In this document: positions 16,896 through 25,740 of the stretch, piece after piece
How positions within the stretch are numbered: the first letter of the stretch is position 1
How the letters are laid out: each line of letters starts with the position of its first letter
DNA from: Streptacidiphilus neutrinimicus
Lineage (GTDB): Bacteria > Actinomycetota > Actinomycetes > Streptomycetales > Streptomycetaceae
NCBI RefSeq assembly: GCF_000787815.1
Contig: NZ_BBPO01000004.1
Span: 54,574-118,573, forward strand
Length of the DNA stretch: 64,000 nt
Direction: 5' to 3'
The notes under the pieces: model-generated
The model's database searches: none
Seen by the model: only the letters and a program-made list of their open reading frames with translations
Told to the model about the DNA's origin: nothing
Translations under genes and position numbers: made by a program

Positions 16896-18125
16896 TCATG
16901 GGACCTCCACGGGTGTGCGGTCGGACAATGGAGCGGCGTCCTGTCCAGCCCCGGTGGGCCGGGCGGAGGACGCGGGGTAGGCGAAGCACCCGTCAGGGTC
17001 CAAGGTGACCCGGACGCGTGCGCCGCGCGGGCAGGCCCGCCGGTCGAAGACGCCGGTGAGGCGGGAGCCGTCCGCGAGTTCCACGACGTGGTCGTAGCCG
17101 CGCCCGCGATAGGCGGTGTCGGCGACGGTGCCCGTCAGGCTCTGTGAGGCGAGGGGTGCGGTGCGGCCGTCGGCGGGGTCGCCGGGCTCCTCCGCGAGGG
17201 TGACCGCGGCCGGGCGGATCAGGACCTGGACCGCCGCGTCGTCGTCGTGCGCGCCCATGGCCGTGGCCACCAGGGAGCCGGCCGGGGTGGCGCACATGAC
17301 CCGGCCGACGTGCGGTGCGCCGGTGGCGCGCCCGGTCAGCTCGCCCGCCAGCCCGGTGAAGCGGGCCACGAACGGGCTGGCGGGGCGCTGGTAGACCTCC
17401 TCGGGCCCGGCGAGCTGGACCAGGCGGCCCTGCTCCAGCACGCCGACGGTGTCGGCGAGCGCGAACGCCTCGGCCTGGTCGTGGGTGATGTAGACGACCG
17501 TCGCGCCGCTCTCGCGGGTCAGCGCCGCGATCTCCACGCGCAGCCGCTCGCGCAGGTCCGCGTCGAGGTTGGACAGCGGCTCGTCGAAGAGCAGCAGGCC
17601 GGGCCGCGCGACCAGCGCCCGGGCGAGCGCGACGCGCTGCTGCTGGCCCCCGGAGAGCTGGTGCGGGTAGCGCTCGGCGTGCGCGCCGAGGCCGACGCGG
17701 TCCAGGCAGGCCGCGACTTGGGCCGCGGACTGCTCCTTCGTGGGCCGCCTGCGCCGGAGCGCGTAGGCGACGTTCTCGGCTGCGGTCATGTGCGGCCACA
17801 GCGCGTAGTCCTGGAACACCATCGCCAGCTCGCGCCGGTCCGGCGGCAGGTGGGTGCGGCCCTCGGCCAGTGTCCGCTCGCCCAGCCGGATACCGCCGCC
17901 ATCGGCGCGCTCGATGCCCGCCAGGCAGCGCAGCAGCGTGGTCTTGCCGGACCCGGACGGGCCCAGCAGGACCAGGAAGCGGCCCGGTTCGACGGAGAAG
18001 GAGACCTCGTCGAGGACCCGGGTCGCGCCGAAGGACTTGCTCAGGCGTTCCACCACCAGGGCGTCGGTCGTGCCGGGAGCGGTCGTGGCGGGAGCGCTCG
18101 TGGCGGGAGTGGTCGTGGCGGTCAT
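16896..18125 (-). CDS. ABC transporter ATPase of the ferric-ion/spermidine (FbpC/PotA) type
   Basis: A 409-residue nucleotide-binding subunit. Walker [11 protein letters not shown]-loop [12 protein letters not shown], signature LSGGQQQR, Walker [14 protein letters not shown]-loop YITHD, and a C-terminal TOBE-like regulatory domain (about 280-390). The ATG at 18125 overlaps the permease stop by 4 bp. Residues 3-20 are a Thr/Ala-rich repeat. Last gene of a substrate-binding protein, permease, ATPase operon. The open frame continues upstream over the permease gene but the coupled ATG is the natural start. Confidence 0.9.
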   Translation of the reverse strand: MTATTTPATSAPATTAPGTTDALVVERLSKSFGATRVLDEVSFSVEPGRFLVLLGPSGSGKTTLLRCLAGIERADGGGIRLGERTLAEGRTHLPPDRRELAMVFQDYALWPHMTAAENVAYALRRRRPTKEQSAAQVAACLDRVGLGAHAERYPHQLSGGQQQRVALARALVARPGLLLFDEPLSNLDADLRERLRVEIAALTRESGATVVYITHDQAEAFALADTVGVLEQGRLVQLAGPEEVYQRPASPFVARFTGLAGELTGRATGAPHVGRVMCATPAGSLVATAMGAHDDDAAVQVLIRPAAVTLAEEPGDPADGRTAPLASQSLTGTVADTAYRGRGYDHVVELADGSRLTGVFDRRACPRGARVRVTLDPDGCFAYPASSARPTGAGQDAAPLSDRTPVEVP

Positions 18126-19915
18126 GCGAGGGCCTCCAGACGTCGGGCCGCGGGAAGGAACAGGCGCACAGCGCCGAGCACGAGACCGATCAGGACGAGC
18201 GAACCGGCGACCACGACGACGGTCATCGCCGCGCCCGCGCCCAGGTCGTAGCCCTGCAACTGCCGGGTGATCGCCACCGACAGCGGCTCCTGGCCGGGCG
18301 GGGCGAGCAGCTGGGACACCGGCAGCTCCAGCAGCGTGCCGCAGAAGGCGATCAGCCAGGTCCACACCAGCGAGCCGGCCACCAGCGGCAGCACGGCCCC
18401 GGCCCAGGCCGACACCGGACGGCGGCCGTGGATCCGGGCCGCCCACAGCAGCGAGTCGCTGACCTGGCCGAGCGGCCCGGACAGCAGCCGCGCCGCCGAC
18501 GGCAGCGCGCCCGCGAGATAGCCGAGAACGAGCAGCGTCGTCGTCCCGTACAGGTCGATGCCGAGTTCGGAGGCGAACGGCAGGTTGTAGGTGAAGATGT
18601 AGCCGCTGGCGAGCAGCACGCTCGGCAGCGCGATCGCCGCGAGGAGCAGCAGGTCCAGCAGGCGTCCGGCCCGGCCTCCGCCCTGGCGGGCGAGCGCGCG
18701 TCCGGCGACCGCGCCCAGGATCACGGCGGCGCACGCGGTGATGGCCGCGAGCCGTGCCGAGTAGCCGAGCGCGGAGATCAGCTCGCCCGAGCGCAGCACG
18801 TGGCGGAAGTTGGCGAGGCTCAGCGACGCGGTGGTGACCTTGCCGCCGGACGGCAGCAGCGAGGCCGCCGCCGCGCCGAAGGCGGGCACGCCCGCGGCGG
18901 CGAGGAAGAAGCCGCCGACGCCGACCAGTGCCGCCGTCTGCCGCAGCGCGCCGAGGCGGGCCCGGCGGGCCGGGCGGGTGCGCCCGGACAGTACCTGGTA
19001 GCTGCGCCCGCGCAGCGAGCGGCGCTGCGCCAGCAGGGCGAGGCCGACCAGGGCCAGCAGCAGCCAGCCCATCGCCGAGGCGAGCGGGAAGTCGGCCGGG
19101 AAGGTGGAGATGGACTGCTCCATCGCGCCGGTCAGCAGCGGGAAGTTCCCCTGCGAGGCGAGGGTCGCGGCCACGCCGTAGTCGGAGATCGACTCCGCGA
19201 ACACGATCGCGAACGCGGCCCACAGCGCGGGCGCGAGCATCGGCAGCACGACCCGGGCCGTGGCCAGGCGCCCGCCGCCGTGGGTGCGGGCGGCGTCCTC
19301 GAACTCCCGGCCCAGGCCCCGCAGCAGCGCGGTGACGGCCAGGTAGGCGAAGGGGACGCCGCGCGAGGCCAGCACCCAGATCACCCCGGCCGGTCCGAGC
19401 ACCACCGACCGCAGCCCCACCGGGTCCTGCCCGAGGAGCCGGGCCAGCACGCCCTGCGGCTCCACCAGCCAGGTCCACCCCAGCGATTCGAGGTAGGAGG
19501 GGGCCAGCAGCAGCGCCCACAGCAGCACCCGCCATACGCCCTGTCCGGCGAGCGTGGTGCGCTCGGTCAGCCAGGCGAGCGCCAGCGCGACGACGGTGGC
19601 CAGCAGCGCTGCCCCCAGGCCGACGGCGAGCGAGTCGAGCAGCGCGTGCGCCGTCCACCCGGACAGCACCTGCTGGAACGGCGCCCAGGTGAACCAGGCG
19701 TCGCCCTGGCCGAAGAGCCGCGGCGAGACGGCGACCAGCAGGAACCCGGCGACCGGGAGCAGCAGCACCGCGGCGAACAGTCCCCAGGGCAGCAGCCGCA
19801 GGGCACCCGCGACCTGCGGGCGCAGCAGCCGGGCCAGACGCCGGGGCCCGGCCGGGGACGCCTGGTCCGCGCGCGCGGCGGCGCGCGGGCCAGGGGTGAG
19901 CGTGGTGTCGGTCAT
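18122..19915 (-). CDS. ABC transporter permease, two fused membrane domains (FbpB type)
   Basis: A 597-residue permease with about twelve membrane segments in two halves, each with a binding-protein-dependent transport signature, as in FbpB/ThiP/PhnV permeases. The first half includes LRLLPWGLFAAVLLLPVAGF and FEDAARTHGGGRLATARVVL; the second includes LLDLLLLAAIALPSVLLASG and ESLLWAARIHG-like region at SLLWAARIHGRRPVSAWAG. Its start lies 3 bp after the binding-protein stop, and its stop overlaps the ATPase start. The fused two-half form is typical of iron(III) and 2-aminoethylphosphonate importers. Confidence 0.88.
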   Translation of the reverse strand: MTDTTLTPGPRAAARADQASPAGPRRLARLLRPQVAGALRLLPWGLFAAVLLLPVAGFLLVAVSPRLFGQGDAWFTWAPFQQVLSGWTAHALLDSLAVGLGAALLATVVALALAWLTERTTLAGQGVWRVLLWALLLAPSYLESLGWTWLVEPQGVLARLLGQDPVGLRSVVLGPAGVIWVLASRGVPFAYLAVTALLRGLGREFEDAARTHGGGRLATARVVLPMLAPALWAAFAIVFAESISDYGVAATLASQGNFPLLTGAMEQSISTFPADFPLASAMGWLLLALVGLALLAQRRSLRGRSYQVLSGRTRPARRARLGALRQTAALVGVGGFFLAAAGVPAFGAAAASLLPSGGKVTTASLSLANFRHVLRSGELISALGYSARLAAITACAAVILGAVAGRALARQGGGRAGRLLDLLLLAAIALPSVLLASGYIFTYNLPFASELGIDLYGTTTLLVLGYLAGALPSAARLLSGPLGQVSDSLLWAARIHGRRPVSAWAGAVLPLVAGSLVWTWLIAFCGTLLELPVSQLLAPPGQEPLSVAITRQLQGYDLGAGAAMTVVVVAGSLVLIGLVLGAVRLFLPAARRLEALA

Positions 19916-19918
19916 GGG

Positions 19919-20998
19919 TCAGTGGACGATCGTGTTGCTGAACCAGGTGTTGACGGTGCCTTCCTTGGGGCCCCAGACGTAGGGGTCGATCGCCTGGGTG
20001 GGCACCGACTCCAGGGCGGGCAGCTCCGGGTCGGGAGTGACGCCCTGGACGATGGGCCAGTACAGGGAGTCGCCGTTGCGGTCGCCGGTCAGCATCACCT
20101 GCTGGCCCTGGGGGCTGAGCACGAAGGAGGCGAACTTCTCCGCCTCGGACCGCTCCTGCGCCGAGACCTTGCCGTCGATGCCGATGACGCTGGGCAGCGA
20201 GGTGACCTTGGGCAGGTAGGCGGTCTTGATGTTCTTGTCCTTGATCCCGGCGGCGATGCCGGCGGAGCTCTGGATCAGGGCGACCTTGATCTGGCCGGTC
20301 TGCAGCGCGTGCAGGGTGTCGCCGTTGGTCTGGAAGACGTGCAGGCCGTTGGACTTGAGCGAGCTGTAGAAGGCCTCGCCCTGGCTGTCGCCGCCGAGCT
20401 GGTTGAGCATGCCCGCGACGAACGGGTAGGTCGGGCCGGAGACGGCCGGGTCGTTCATGCCCACCGCGCCCTTCCAGGCGGGGGTGAGCAGGTCCTGCCA
20501 GCTGGTCGGCGGGTTCGGGGTCCTGCTCGCGTCGTAGACCAGGGCCGCGGTGACGGTCAGGCCGGTCGGCACGTAGCTCTTGTCCTTGGGCACGACGGCC
20601 TGGCCGGCCGCGTTCAGCTGCACGCTCGGCTCGAAGTTCTTGACCAGCATCCCTGCCTGGTCGAGCGCGGCGAACGCCTCGTCGCCGTCCACCCACAGCA
20701 CGCCCCACTGCGGGTTGCCGCGCTCGGCCTGGACGCGGGCCAGCAGCGGGCCGGTGCTGTCGTCGACGAGCTTGGTGGGGATGCCGGTGGCCTTCTGGAA
20801 GGCGGTGACCATGGCCTGGTCGTAGCCCTGGGCGGAGTACACCACCAGCGGCACGGGCGCCCCGGTGGAGACCACGCTGCCTCCAGAAGAGGCGCCCTGG
20901 CTCGATCCACACGCAGAGAGCACGGCCATCACCAGTCCTGCTGCGGCGACGACGCCGACCGACCGTCTACGCGCGCCCACAGCGGTTCGAAGAGACAT
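19919..20998 (-). CDS. Substrate-binding lipoprotein, ferric-ion (FbpA/PotD) type
   Basis: A 359-residue solute-binding protein. Lipoprotein signal: basic N-terminus RRRSVG, hydrophobic core VVAAAGLVMAV and lipobox LSAC with Cys30. The mature part starts PVPLVVYSAQGYDQAMVTAF, typical of iron(III)/thiamine/phosphonate binding proteins. The tyrosine pair used for ferric ion in FbpA is not obvious, so the ligand is uncertain. Start supported by ggag. First gene of the operon; the upstream region has ttgacc and taacca at 16-nt spacing as a possible vegetative promoter. Confidence 0.88.
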   Translation of the reverse strand: MSLRTAVGARRRSVGVVAAAGLVMAVLSACGSSQGASSGGSVVSTGAPVPLVVYSAQGYDQAMVTAFQKATGIPTKLVDDSTGPLLARVQAERGNPQWGVLWVDGDEAFAALDQAGMLVKNFEPSVQLNAAGQAVVPKDKSYVPTGLTVTAALVYDASRTPNPPTSWQDLLTPAWKGAVGMNDPAVSGPTYPFVAGMLNQLGGDSQGEAFYSSLKSNGLHVFQTNGDTLHALQTGQIKVALIQSSAGIAAGIKDKNIKTAYLPKVTSLPSVIGIDGKVSAQERSEAEKFASFVLSPQGQQVMLTGDRNGDSLYWPIVQGVTPDPELPALESVPTQAIDPYVWGPKEGTVNTWFSNTIVH

Positions 20999-21226
20999 GT
21001 TCGCTCCAGCACAAGTGAAAAGTAACAGTGGTTAGAACCGTGGAGCAACGGGTCAAACGGACGAGACGCGTCCGGCCAAGTGCAGATGAACGCGCGGCGA
21101 ACGTCGGGATGCGGGCACGGCGGAGGCGCGCGCGGGCGACGGCGGGGCGAGCCTAACGGCCCCGGTGGGCGGCCTCGACGGGCGCCCGGGTCACATGACG
21201 CGGCCGAAACGGGGCAGGCGCTCCGT

Positions 21227-21493
21227 ATGGCTGCGTACGTGATCTACCTCGTCATCATCGGCCTCGTCGCCGGCGCCGTCGCGCGTCTGGTCGTGCCGGG
21301 CCGCGATCCCATCGGTGTGCTCGGGACCATCGTGCTCGGCATCGTCGGGTCCTTCCTCGGCGGCGTCCTGGGCGACGAGTTCGAGCTGCACCACTGGTCG
21401 CACAGCTTCCACACCAGCGGCATCCTGTGGTCCATCCTCGGCGCGGTGGTCGTGCTCGTCATCGCCCGGGTCACCACCCACCACCGGGTGTGA
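21227..21493 (+). CDS. GlsB/YeaQ/YmgE-family stress membrane protein
   Basis: An 88-residue protein with three hydrophobic segments: YVIYLVIIGLVAGAVARLVV, IGVLGTIVLGIVGSFLGGVL and GILWSILGAVVVLVIARV. The GRDPIGVLGTIVLGIVGSFLGG signature marks the transglycosylase-associated/GlsB family, small membrane proteins induced by stress. ATG 21227 chosen as the family start; the ribosome site is weak. It converges on the FdhF-like gene with a 6-bp gap and no visible terminator. Confidence 0.85.
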   Translation: MAAYVIYLVIIGLVAGAVARLVVPGRDPIGVLGTIVLGIVGSFLGGVLGDEFELHHWSHSFHTSGILWSILGAVVVLVIARVTTHHRV

Positions 21494-21499
21494 CCGCCG

Positions 21500-23827
21500 T
21501 CAGGCGTCGGTCACCGGTGCGACGGCGGGTTCGAGGCGGATGACGACGGACTTGCTGGTCGGCGTGTTGCTCGTCTCCGCCGTCGAGTCCAGCGGCACCA
21601 GCACGTTGGCCTCGGGGAAGTAGGCGGCGGCGCACCCGCGCGGGGTGGGATAGCGGGTGGCGCGGAAGCCCCGGGCGCGGCGTTCGCCGTCCGCGTGGTC
21701 GCTGACCAGGTCGACCAGCTCGCCGTCGTGGAAACCCAGCTCGCTCAGGTCCTCCGCGCTGACGAAGACAACCCGGCGGCCGCCCCGCACGCCGCGGTAG
21801 CGGTCGTCGAGGCCGTAGACGGTCGTGTTGAACTGGTCGTGCGAGCGGACCGTGGTCAGCAGCAGGTGGCCCGCGGGCACCTCGGCCGCCGTGACCGGGT
21901 TGACCGTGAACCGGGCCTTGCCCGTCGCGGTGGGGAAGGTGCGCGAGTCGTGCGGACCGCGCGGCAGCGTGAAGCCGCCCGGCCGGGTCACCCGCGCCTC
22001 GTAGGCGTGGAAGCCCGGGACGACGTGCTCGATGTGACGGCGGATCACGGAGTAGTCCCGGCCCATCTCGCTCCACCCCAGCTCGTCGCCGAACAGCTCC
22101 CGGCCGAGGCCGGTGACGATCTCGACCTCGCTGCGCAGCTCACGCGAGCCCGGCAGCAGCCGGCCGCGCGAGGCGTGCACCATCGCCATCGAGTCCTCGA
22201 CGGTGACGAACTGCTCGACGCCGTCTTTGAGGTCCCGCTCGGTGCGGCCCAGGCACGGCAGCAGCAGCGCCTCCGTGCCGTGGCAGAGGTGCGTGCGGTT
22301 GAGCTTGGTGGCCACGTTGACGGTCAGCGCGCAGTTCTGCAGCGCCGCCTCGGTGACGGTCGTGTCCGGGGTCGCGGCGGCGAAGTTGCCGCCGAGCCCG
22401 AAGAAGACATCGACCTTGCCGTCACGCATGGCCCGAATGGAGTCGACGGTGTCGAAGCCGTGGGCGCGCGGCGGTTCGAAGCCGAACTCGTCGCGGAGCC
22501 GGTCCAGGAACGCGTCCGGCATCTTCTCCCAGATGCCCACGGTCCGGTCGCCCTGGACGTTGCTGTGGCCGCGGATCGGTGCGGGCCCCGCGCCGGGACG
22601 GCCGATGTTGCCGCGCAGCAGCAGGAAGTTGACGATCTCGCGGATCGTCGGGACGGCGTTGCGGTGCTGGGTCAGGCCCATGGCCCAGCAGACGATCACG
22701 CTGTCGGCGTTCGTGACGTCGGCCGCCGTGTCCTCGATGACCCGCCGGGTCAGACCGCTCAGCTCCTCGATCCGTGCCCAGTCGAGGGAGAGCCAGGCCG
22801 CCGCGGCCTCCTCGAAGCCCTCGCAGTAGCGGTCGATGAAGTCGTGGTCGAGCACGGTGCCGGGTGCCGTCTCCTCGTCCGCCAGCAGGGCGCGGTTGAG
22901 CCCGGCGAAGAAGGCGAGGTCGCCGTTGACGCGGATCGGCAGGTGGCGGTCGGTCAGCTGGGTGCCGGCGGTCAGGCCGCGCAGGGACTGCGGGTTGTGG
23001 AAGCGCCCGAAGCCGGCCTCGGGCAGCGGGTTGACGGCGATGATCTTCGCGCCGCGACGCTTGGCCTGCTCCAGCGCGGTCAGCATGCGCGGGTGGCAGG
23101 TGCCGGGGTTCTGGCCCACGATCATGATCAGGTCGGAGTGGTCGGTGATGTCCTGAAGGGAGATCACGCCCTTGCCCACGCCGATCGTCTGTTTCAGCGC
23201 GGCGCCGCTGGACTCGTGACACATGTTCGAGCAGTCCGGCAGGTTGTTGGTCCCCAGGCGCCGGGCCAGCAGCTGGTAGGCGAACGCCGCCTCGTTGCTG
23301 GTGCGGCCGCTGGTGTAGAAGACGGCCCGGTTCGGATCGTCCATCGAGCGCAGCCGGTCGGCGGTCAGCGCGAGCGCGTCCTGCCAGGAGATCGGGGCGA
23401 AGTGCGTGGCCCCCGGCGCGAGGTGCATCGGCTCGACCAGGCGGCCCTGGGACTCCAGCCACAACCCGTCGTGCGCGCGCAGCTCGGCGACGGAGTGGGC
23501 GGCGAAGAAGGCGCGGTCGACGCGCTTGCGCGTGGCCTCCCAGGCCACGGCCTTCGCGCCGTTCTCGCAGAACTCGGCCTTCTTGCGCTCACCCGGGGGC
23601 GGATCGGGCCAGGCGCAGCTCGGGCAGTCGAACCCGTTGACCTGGTTCAGCGCGAGCAGCGACTGCATGCCACGGACCGGGCCCGGTTCCTCCCGGGCGT
23701 ACTTCACCGTCTCGGTGACGCTGTGGACGCCGACGCTGGAGTGCTGCGGAGGGGCGGTGCGCAGCTCCGGCTCCTGCTGCCGCTCGTGGTTCTCCCCGCC
23801 CGCCCGGGTCGGGTCCGGCACGCTCAT
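21500..23827 (-). CDS. FdhF/YdeP-family molybdopterin oxidoreductase
   Basis: A 775-residue molybdopterin-bis-MGD enzyme of the YdeP (CbbBc) subgroup. It has a two-cysteine N-terminal motif FDCPSCAWPDP in place of a full 4Fe-4S CxxCxxxC binding set, then LWLESQGRLVEP, the cofactor segments FYTSGRTSNEAAFAYQLLAR and DCSNMCHESSGAALKQTIG, and a C-terminal dinucleotide-binding domain (LLLTTVRSHDQFNTTVYG). YdeP-type proteins are linked to acid and redox stress; the true reaction is unknown. ATG 23827 has a strong ggaggaga. A GTTT-N16-GGTTAT promoter-like element lies 41-66 bp upstream. Confidence 0.87.
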   Translation of the reverse strand: MSVPDPTRAGGENHERQQEPELRTAPPQHSSVGVHSVTETVKYAREEPGPVRGMQSLLALNQVNGFDCPSCAWPDPPPGERKKAEFCENGAKAVAWEATRKRVDRAFFAAHSVAELRAHDGLWLESQGRLVEPMHLAPGATHFAPISWQDALALTADRLRSMDDPNRAVFYTSGRTSNEAAFAYQLLARRLGTNNLPDCSNMCHESSGAALKQTIGVGKGVISLQDITDHSDLIMIVGQNPGTCHPRMLTALEQAKRRGAKIIAVNPLPEAGFGRFHNPQSLRGLTAGTQLTDRHLPIRVNGDLAFFAGLNRALLADEETAPGTVLDHDFIDRYCEGFEEAAAAWLSLDWARIEELSGLTRRVIEDTAADVTNADSVIVCWAMGLTQHRNAVPTIREIVNFLLLRGNIGRPGAGPAPIRGHSNVQGDRTVGIWEKMPDAFLDRLRDEFGFEPPRAHGFDTVDSIRAMRDGKVDVFFGLGGNFAAATPDTTVTEAALQNCALTVNVATKLNRTHLCHGTEALLLPCLGRTERDLKDGVEQFVTVEDSMAMVHASRGRLLPGSRELRSEVEIVTGLGRELFGDELGWSEMGRDYSVIRRHIEHVVPGFHAYEARVTRPGGFTLPRGPHDSRTFPTATGKARFTVNPVTAAEVPAGHLLLTTVRSHDQFNTTVYGLDDRYRGVRGGRRVVFVSAEDLSELGFHDGELVDLVSDHADGERRARGFRATRYPTPRGCAAAYFPEANVLVPLDSTAETSNTPTSKSVVIRLEPAVAPVTDA

Positions 23828-23867
23828 GGCCGTCTCCTCCGTGGGAAAGACGTCTCTCACTCGACGG

Positions 23868-23893
23868 ATAACCTTCCCGATCGTGGGCAAAAC
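23868..23893 (-). promoter_or_regulatory. Candidate sigma-B-type promoter (GTTT-N16-GGTTAT) for the FdhF-like gene
   Basis: On the minus strand, GTTT (+ coordinates 23890-23893), a 16-nt spacer and GGTTAT (23868-23873). One base differs from the GGGTAY -10 element of Streptomyces sigma-B. The predicted start near 23861 gives a leader of about 35 nt. Assigned from the consensus only. Confidence 0.45.
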
Positions 23894-23971
23894 CCAGCAG
23901 GAGCTGCTCGTTTCCCGCAGCTGGGAGATGATGGCCGGAAGGGGGGACGGCCCGAAACCGGGAGCGTGCAC

Positions 23972-24367
23972 ATGACGTCCAGCACGGACGAAACCGGCGA
24001 CACCGCCGCCAGCCGCTTCGCCGTGGCCGAGGACATCGGCGCGTCGGAGGCGCTGCTGCGGCTCTCAGGGGAGCTCGACCACGACACGGCCCCCGCTCTG
24101 CGCACGGCCCTCGACCACTGCGAGGACGCGGGCTCGGCGCGCATCCTGGTGGACTTCTCCGACCTGCGGTTCTGCGACTCCACCGGCCTCAACGTGCTGC
24201 TGCAGGCGCGCGCCCGGGCCCAGGCGCGCGACGGGGCTGTCGAGCTGGTCGGGCTGGGCCGCGGCGTGTCCCGGGTCTTCGACCTCACCGGCGCCGCGAC
24301 GCTCTTCCCCCGCTACCCGACGCTCGCCGAGGCGCGCTCGGCCGGCGGGGCGCCGCAGGGGGCCTGA
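23972..24367 (+). CDS. STAS-domain anti-anti-sigma factor
   Basis: A 131-residue RsbV/SpoIIAA-like antagonist. Core: LLRLSGELDHDTAPALRTAL followed by RILVDFSDLRFCDSTGLNVL, where DSTGLN holds the phosphorylatable serine. When unphosphorylated it should bind and block a HATPase anti-sigma factor. The next gene (24429) encodes such a HATPase, so the two form an rsbV-rsbW-like pair without a sigma gene beside them. Start ATG 23972 with ggga upstream. It is divergent from the FdhF-like gene. Confidence 0.88.
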   Translation: MTSSTDETGDTAASRFAVAEDIGASEALLRLSGELDHDTAPALRTALDHCEDAGSARILVDFSDLRFCDSTGLNVLLQARARAQARDGAVELVGLGRGVSRVFDLTGAATLFPRYPTLAEARSAGGAPQGA

Positions 24368-24428
24368 GAACGGGGGACGGACGGGAGTCCTGACAAGGGC
24401 AGGCAGGACCAAGGAGCGGAGGCTCGCG

Positions 24429-24857
24429 GTGGACGGCACAGGCGGTTCGACGGGCGCGGCGGGCGTGGACCGGCTGCACCTCGGGGGAGCGACCGGCGTG
24501 GTGGGCCGGTGCCGCGACTTCGTCAGCGCCAGCCTCGCCGCGCGCGGTTGGCTGGACGACCCGCAGGAGGAGCAGCTCGCCGTGGTGGAGGACGTGCTGC
24601 TGATGACGTCCGAACTGGTCACCAACGCCTGCCTGCACGCCGGGGGACCGCAGGAGCTCGCCGTGTCCGCGGCCGGCGACCGCCTGCGGGTCGAAGTGGC
24701 CGACGCCAACCCGGTCAGCCCCGAGCTGCGCCCGCTCACCGTCCCCGCGTACCCCGGCGGCCACGGGCTGCGGGTGGTCCAGCGGCTCGCCCACCGCTGG
24801 GGGAGCGAGCCCCGGGACGGCGGCAAGGTCGTCTGGTTCGAGATCGACCACGCCTGA
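24429..24857 (+). CDS. HATPase-fold anti-sigma factor / serine kinase (RsbW-like)
   Basis: A 142-residue ATP-binding protein of the HATPase_c_2 class. N-box SELVTNACLH, G1-like VEVADANPVSPEL and G2 GGHGLRVVQ are visible. It may act as anti-sigma factor and kinase of the STAS protein at 23972, 61 bp upstream. GTG start with ggag about 10 nt before. Many streptomycete homologues of this length have no sigma partner, so the target, perhaps the sigma factor at 41817, is inferred. Confidence 0.82.
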   Translation: MDGTGGSTGAAGVDRLHLGGATGVVGRCRDFVSASLAARGWLDDPQEEQLAVVEDVLLMTSELVTNACLHAGGPQELAVSAAGDRLRVEVADANPVSPELRPLTVPAYPGGHGLRVVQRLAHRWGSEPRDGGKVVWFEIDHA

Positions 24858-24887
24858 GCGGCGTCCGCGCAGGAGGGCCGCGAAAGG

Positions 24888-24952
24888 GGCCCGAACGCGA
24901 GGCCCGAACGCGAGGCCCGAACGCGAGGCCCGAACGCGAGGCCCGAACGCGA
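24888..24952. repeat. Five perfect 13-bp tandem repeats (ggcccgaacgcga)
   Basis: Copies at 24888, 24901, 24914, 24927 and 24940, each 13 bp and identical, followed by a broken sixth unit (gggccgaa). They lie in the 203-bp gap between the HATPase gene and the first small paralogue, about 110 bp before the latter. Perfect identity suggests recent expansion by slippage or a multi-site binding array. Confidence 0.9.
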
Positions 24953-25060
24953 GGGCCGAAAAGGCAGGTGTGTCCCCTCCCCGACGGGGAAAGCGCGCCC
25001 GGAAGCCGCCGCCCGGCGCGCCTGTGCGCCGGGCCGCGGCCCGATCGGGAGGAGCAGCGG

Positions 25061-25333
25061 ATGGCATCCATCAGCTTCCCGCTCGTGTGGCGCGGGGACG
25101 GCCAGGTGCTGGTACCGGCCTCGGTCCTGTCGCGCATGTTGCGGGAGATCGACGACCAGCTGTCCGGCTGGCCGGGCCAGGGTGCGGACCAGAGCACGGT
25201 CGAGGCAGTCCGCACCTTGCTGAACGAGGTCGCCGACCAGATCGACGTCGACTGCATCGCCGTGGCCTCCGAGCTCGAGGACGGGATCGGGGACGACGCC
25301 GCCGGTGAGGGCGGCGGTGACGCCCGGAGCTGA
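25061..25333 (+). CDS. Small protein of unknown family, paralogue 1 of a tandem pair
   Basis: A 90-residue protein, not recognised. Core: GQVLVPASVLSRMLREIDDQ ... TVEAVRTLLNEVADQIDVDC ... IAVASELEDG, largely helical, no membrane segment, with an acidic Gly/Asp tail. The product of the next gene (25435) aligns over nearly its whole length (VLVPA, LLxxVxDxIDVDC and SELED shared). Start 25061 is fixed by gggagga. The tandem 13-bp repeat lies upstream. No known function. Confidence 0.75.
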   Translation: MASISFPLVWRGDGQVLVPASVLSRMLREIDDQLSGWPGQGADQSTVEAVRTLLNEVADQIDVDCIAVASELEDGIGDDAAGEGGGDARS

Positions 25334-25341
25334 CGCGCGGG

Positions 25342-25366
25342 GTGTGGGCCCGGTGAGCGAGGGTAC
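25342..25366 (+). promoter_or_regulatory. Candidate sigma-B-type promoter (GTGT-N15-GGGTAC)
   Basis: GTGT at 25342-25345 and GGGTAC at 25361-25366 with exactly 15 nt between, matching GNNTN14-16GGGTAY. It starts 9 bp after the stop of paralogue 1 and would drive paralogue 2 (GTG 25435) with a leader of about 60 nt. Confidence 0.6.
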
Positions 25367-25434
25367 TCGCGCCGCGAGGCCGCCCGCGGGCGGCCTGCCC
25401 GACGCGGAGCGAGCCGACGGAGGAAGTGGTCGCG

Positions 25435-25662
25435 GTGAGACGGGTGACGATCGAGCTGGTCTGTCTGGTGGACGGTGAGGTGCTGGTCCCGGCGGTGACC
25501 CTCTCCGGGCTGCTGCGGCACGTGTCGGAGGAGGTCGGCACGTGGTCCGGCCGGGCGGCGGACCCGGCCACCCTGCTGGAGGTCAAGGAGATGATGGACA
25601 GCCTGGCCGACCGGATCGACGTGGACTGCATGGCGCTCGTCTCCGAGCTCGACGAGGACTGA
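25435..25662 (+). CDS. Small protein of unknown family, paralogue 2 of a tandem pair
   Basis: A 75-residue protein (MRRVTIELVCLVDGEVLVPA ... LLEVKEMMDSLADRIDVDCM ... ALVSELDED), paralogous to the product of 25061. It lacks the long acidic tail of paralogue 1. The shared IDVDC motif with one cysteine and the VLVPA motif are the most conserved parts. GTG 25435 is chosen because ggaggaa is 9 nt upstream; GTG 25426 is too close to that site. It has its own sigma-B-type promoter, so the pair may be expressed differently. Confidence 0.75.
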   Translation: MRRVTIELVCLVDGEVLVPAVTLSGLLRHVSEEVGTWSGRAADPATLLEVKEMMDSLADRIDVDCMALVSELDED

Positions 25663-25687
25663 ACCACCCGCCGGGTGACGGGCGGGC

Positions 25688-25712
25688 GTTTGCGGGGAGG
25701 GCATCCGGTTAT
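25688..25712 (+). promoter_or_regulatory. Candidate sigma-B-type promoter (GTTT-N15-GGTTAT)
   Basis: GTTT at 25688-25691, 15-nt spacer, GGTTAT at 25707-25712, one mismatch to GGGTAT. It lies 28 bp before the short frame at 25741 and upstream of the MFS gene at 25838. Confidence 0.45.
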
Positions 25713-25740
25713 CCGCGCGGTACGGAAAGGGAGGCCCGCC

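Noticed and set aside
17870..21025. Very long open frame on the plus strand across the ABC importer operon
   Set aside because: It mirrors the codon bias of three clear minus-strand genes, and its translation is Gln/Arg/Gly-rich without any domain. GC-rich genomes give many such antisense frames.
24888..24952. 13-bp repeats as a CRISPR array
   Set aside because: Units are contiguous without spacers and far too short; no cas genes in the window.
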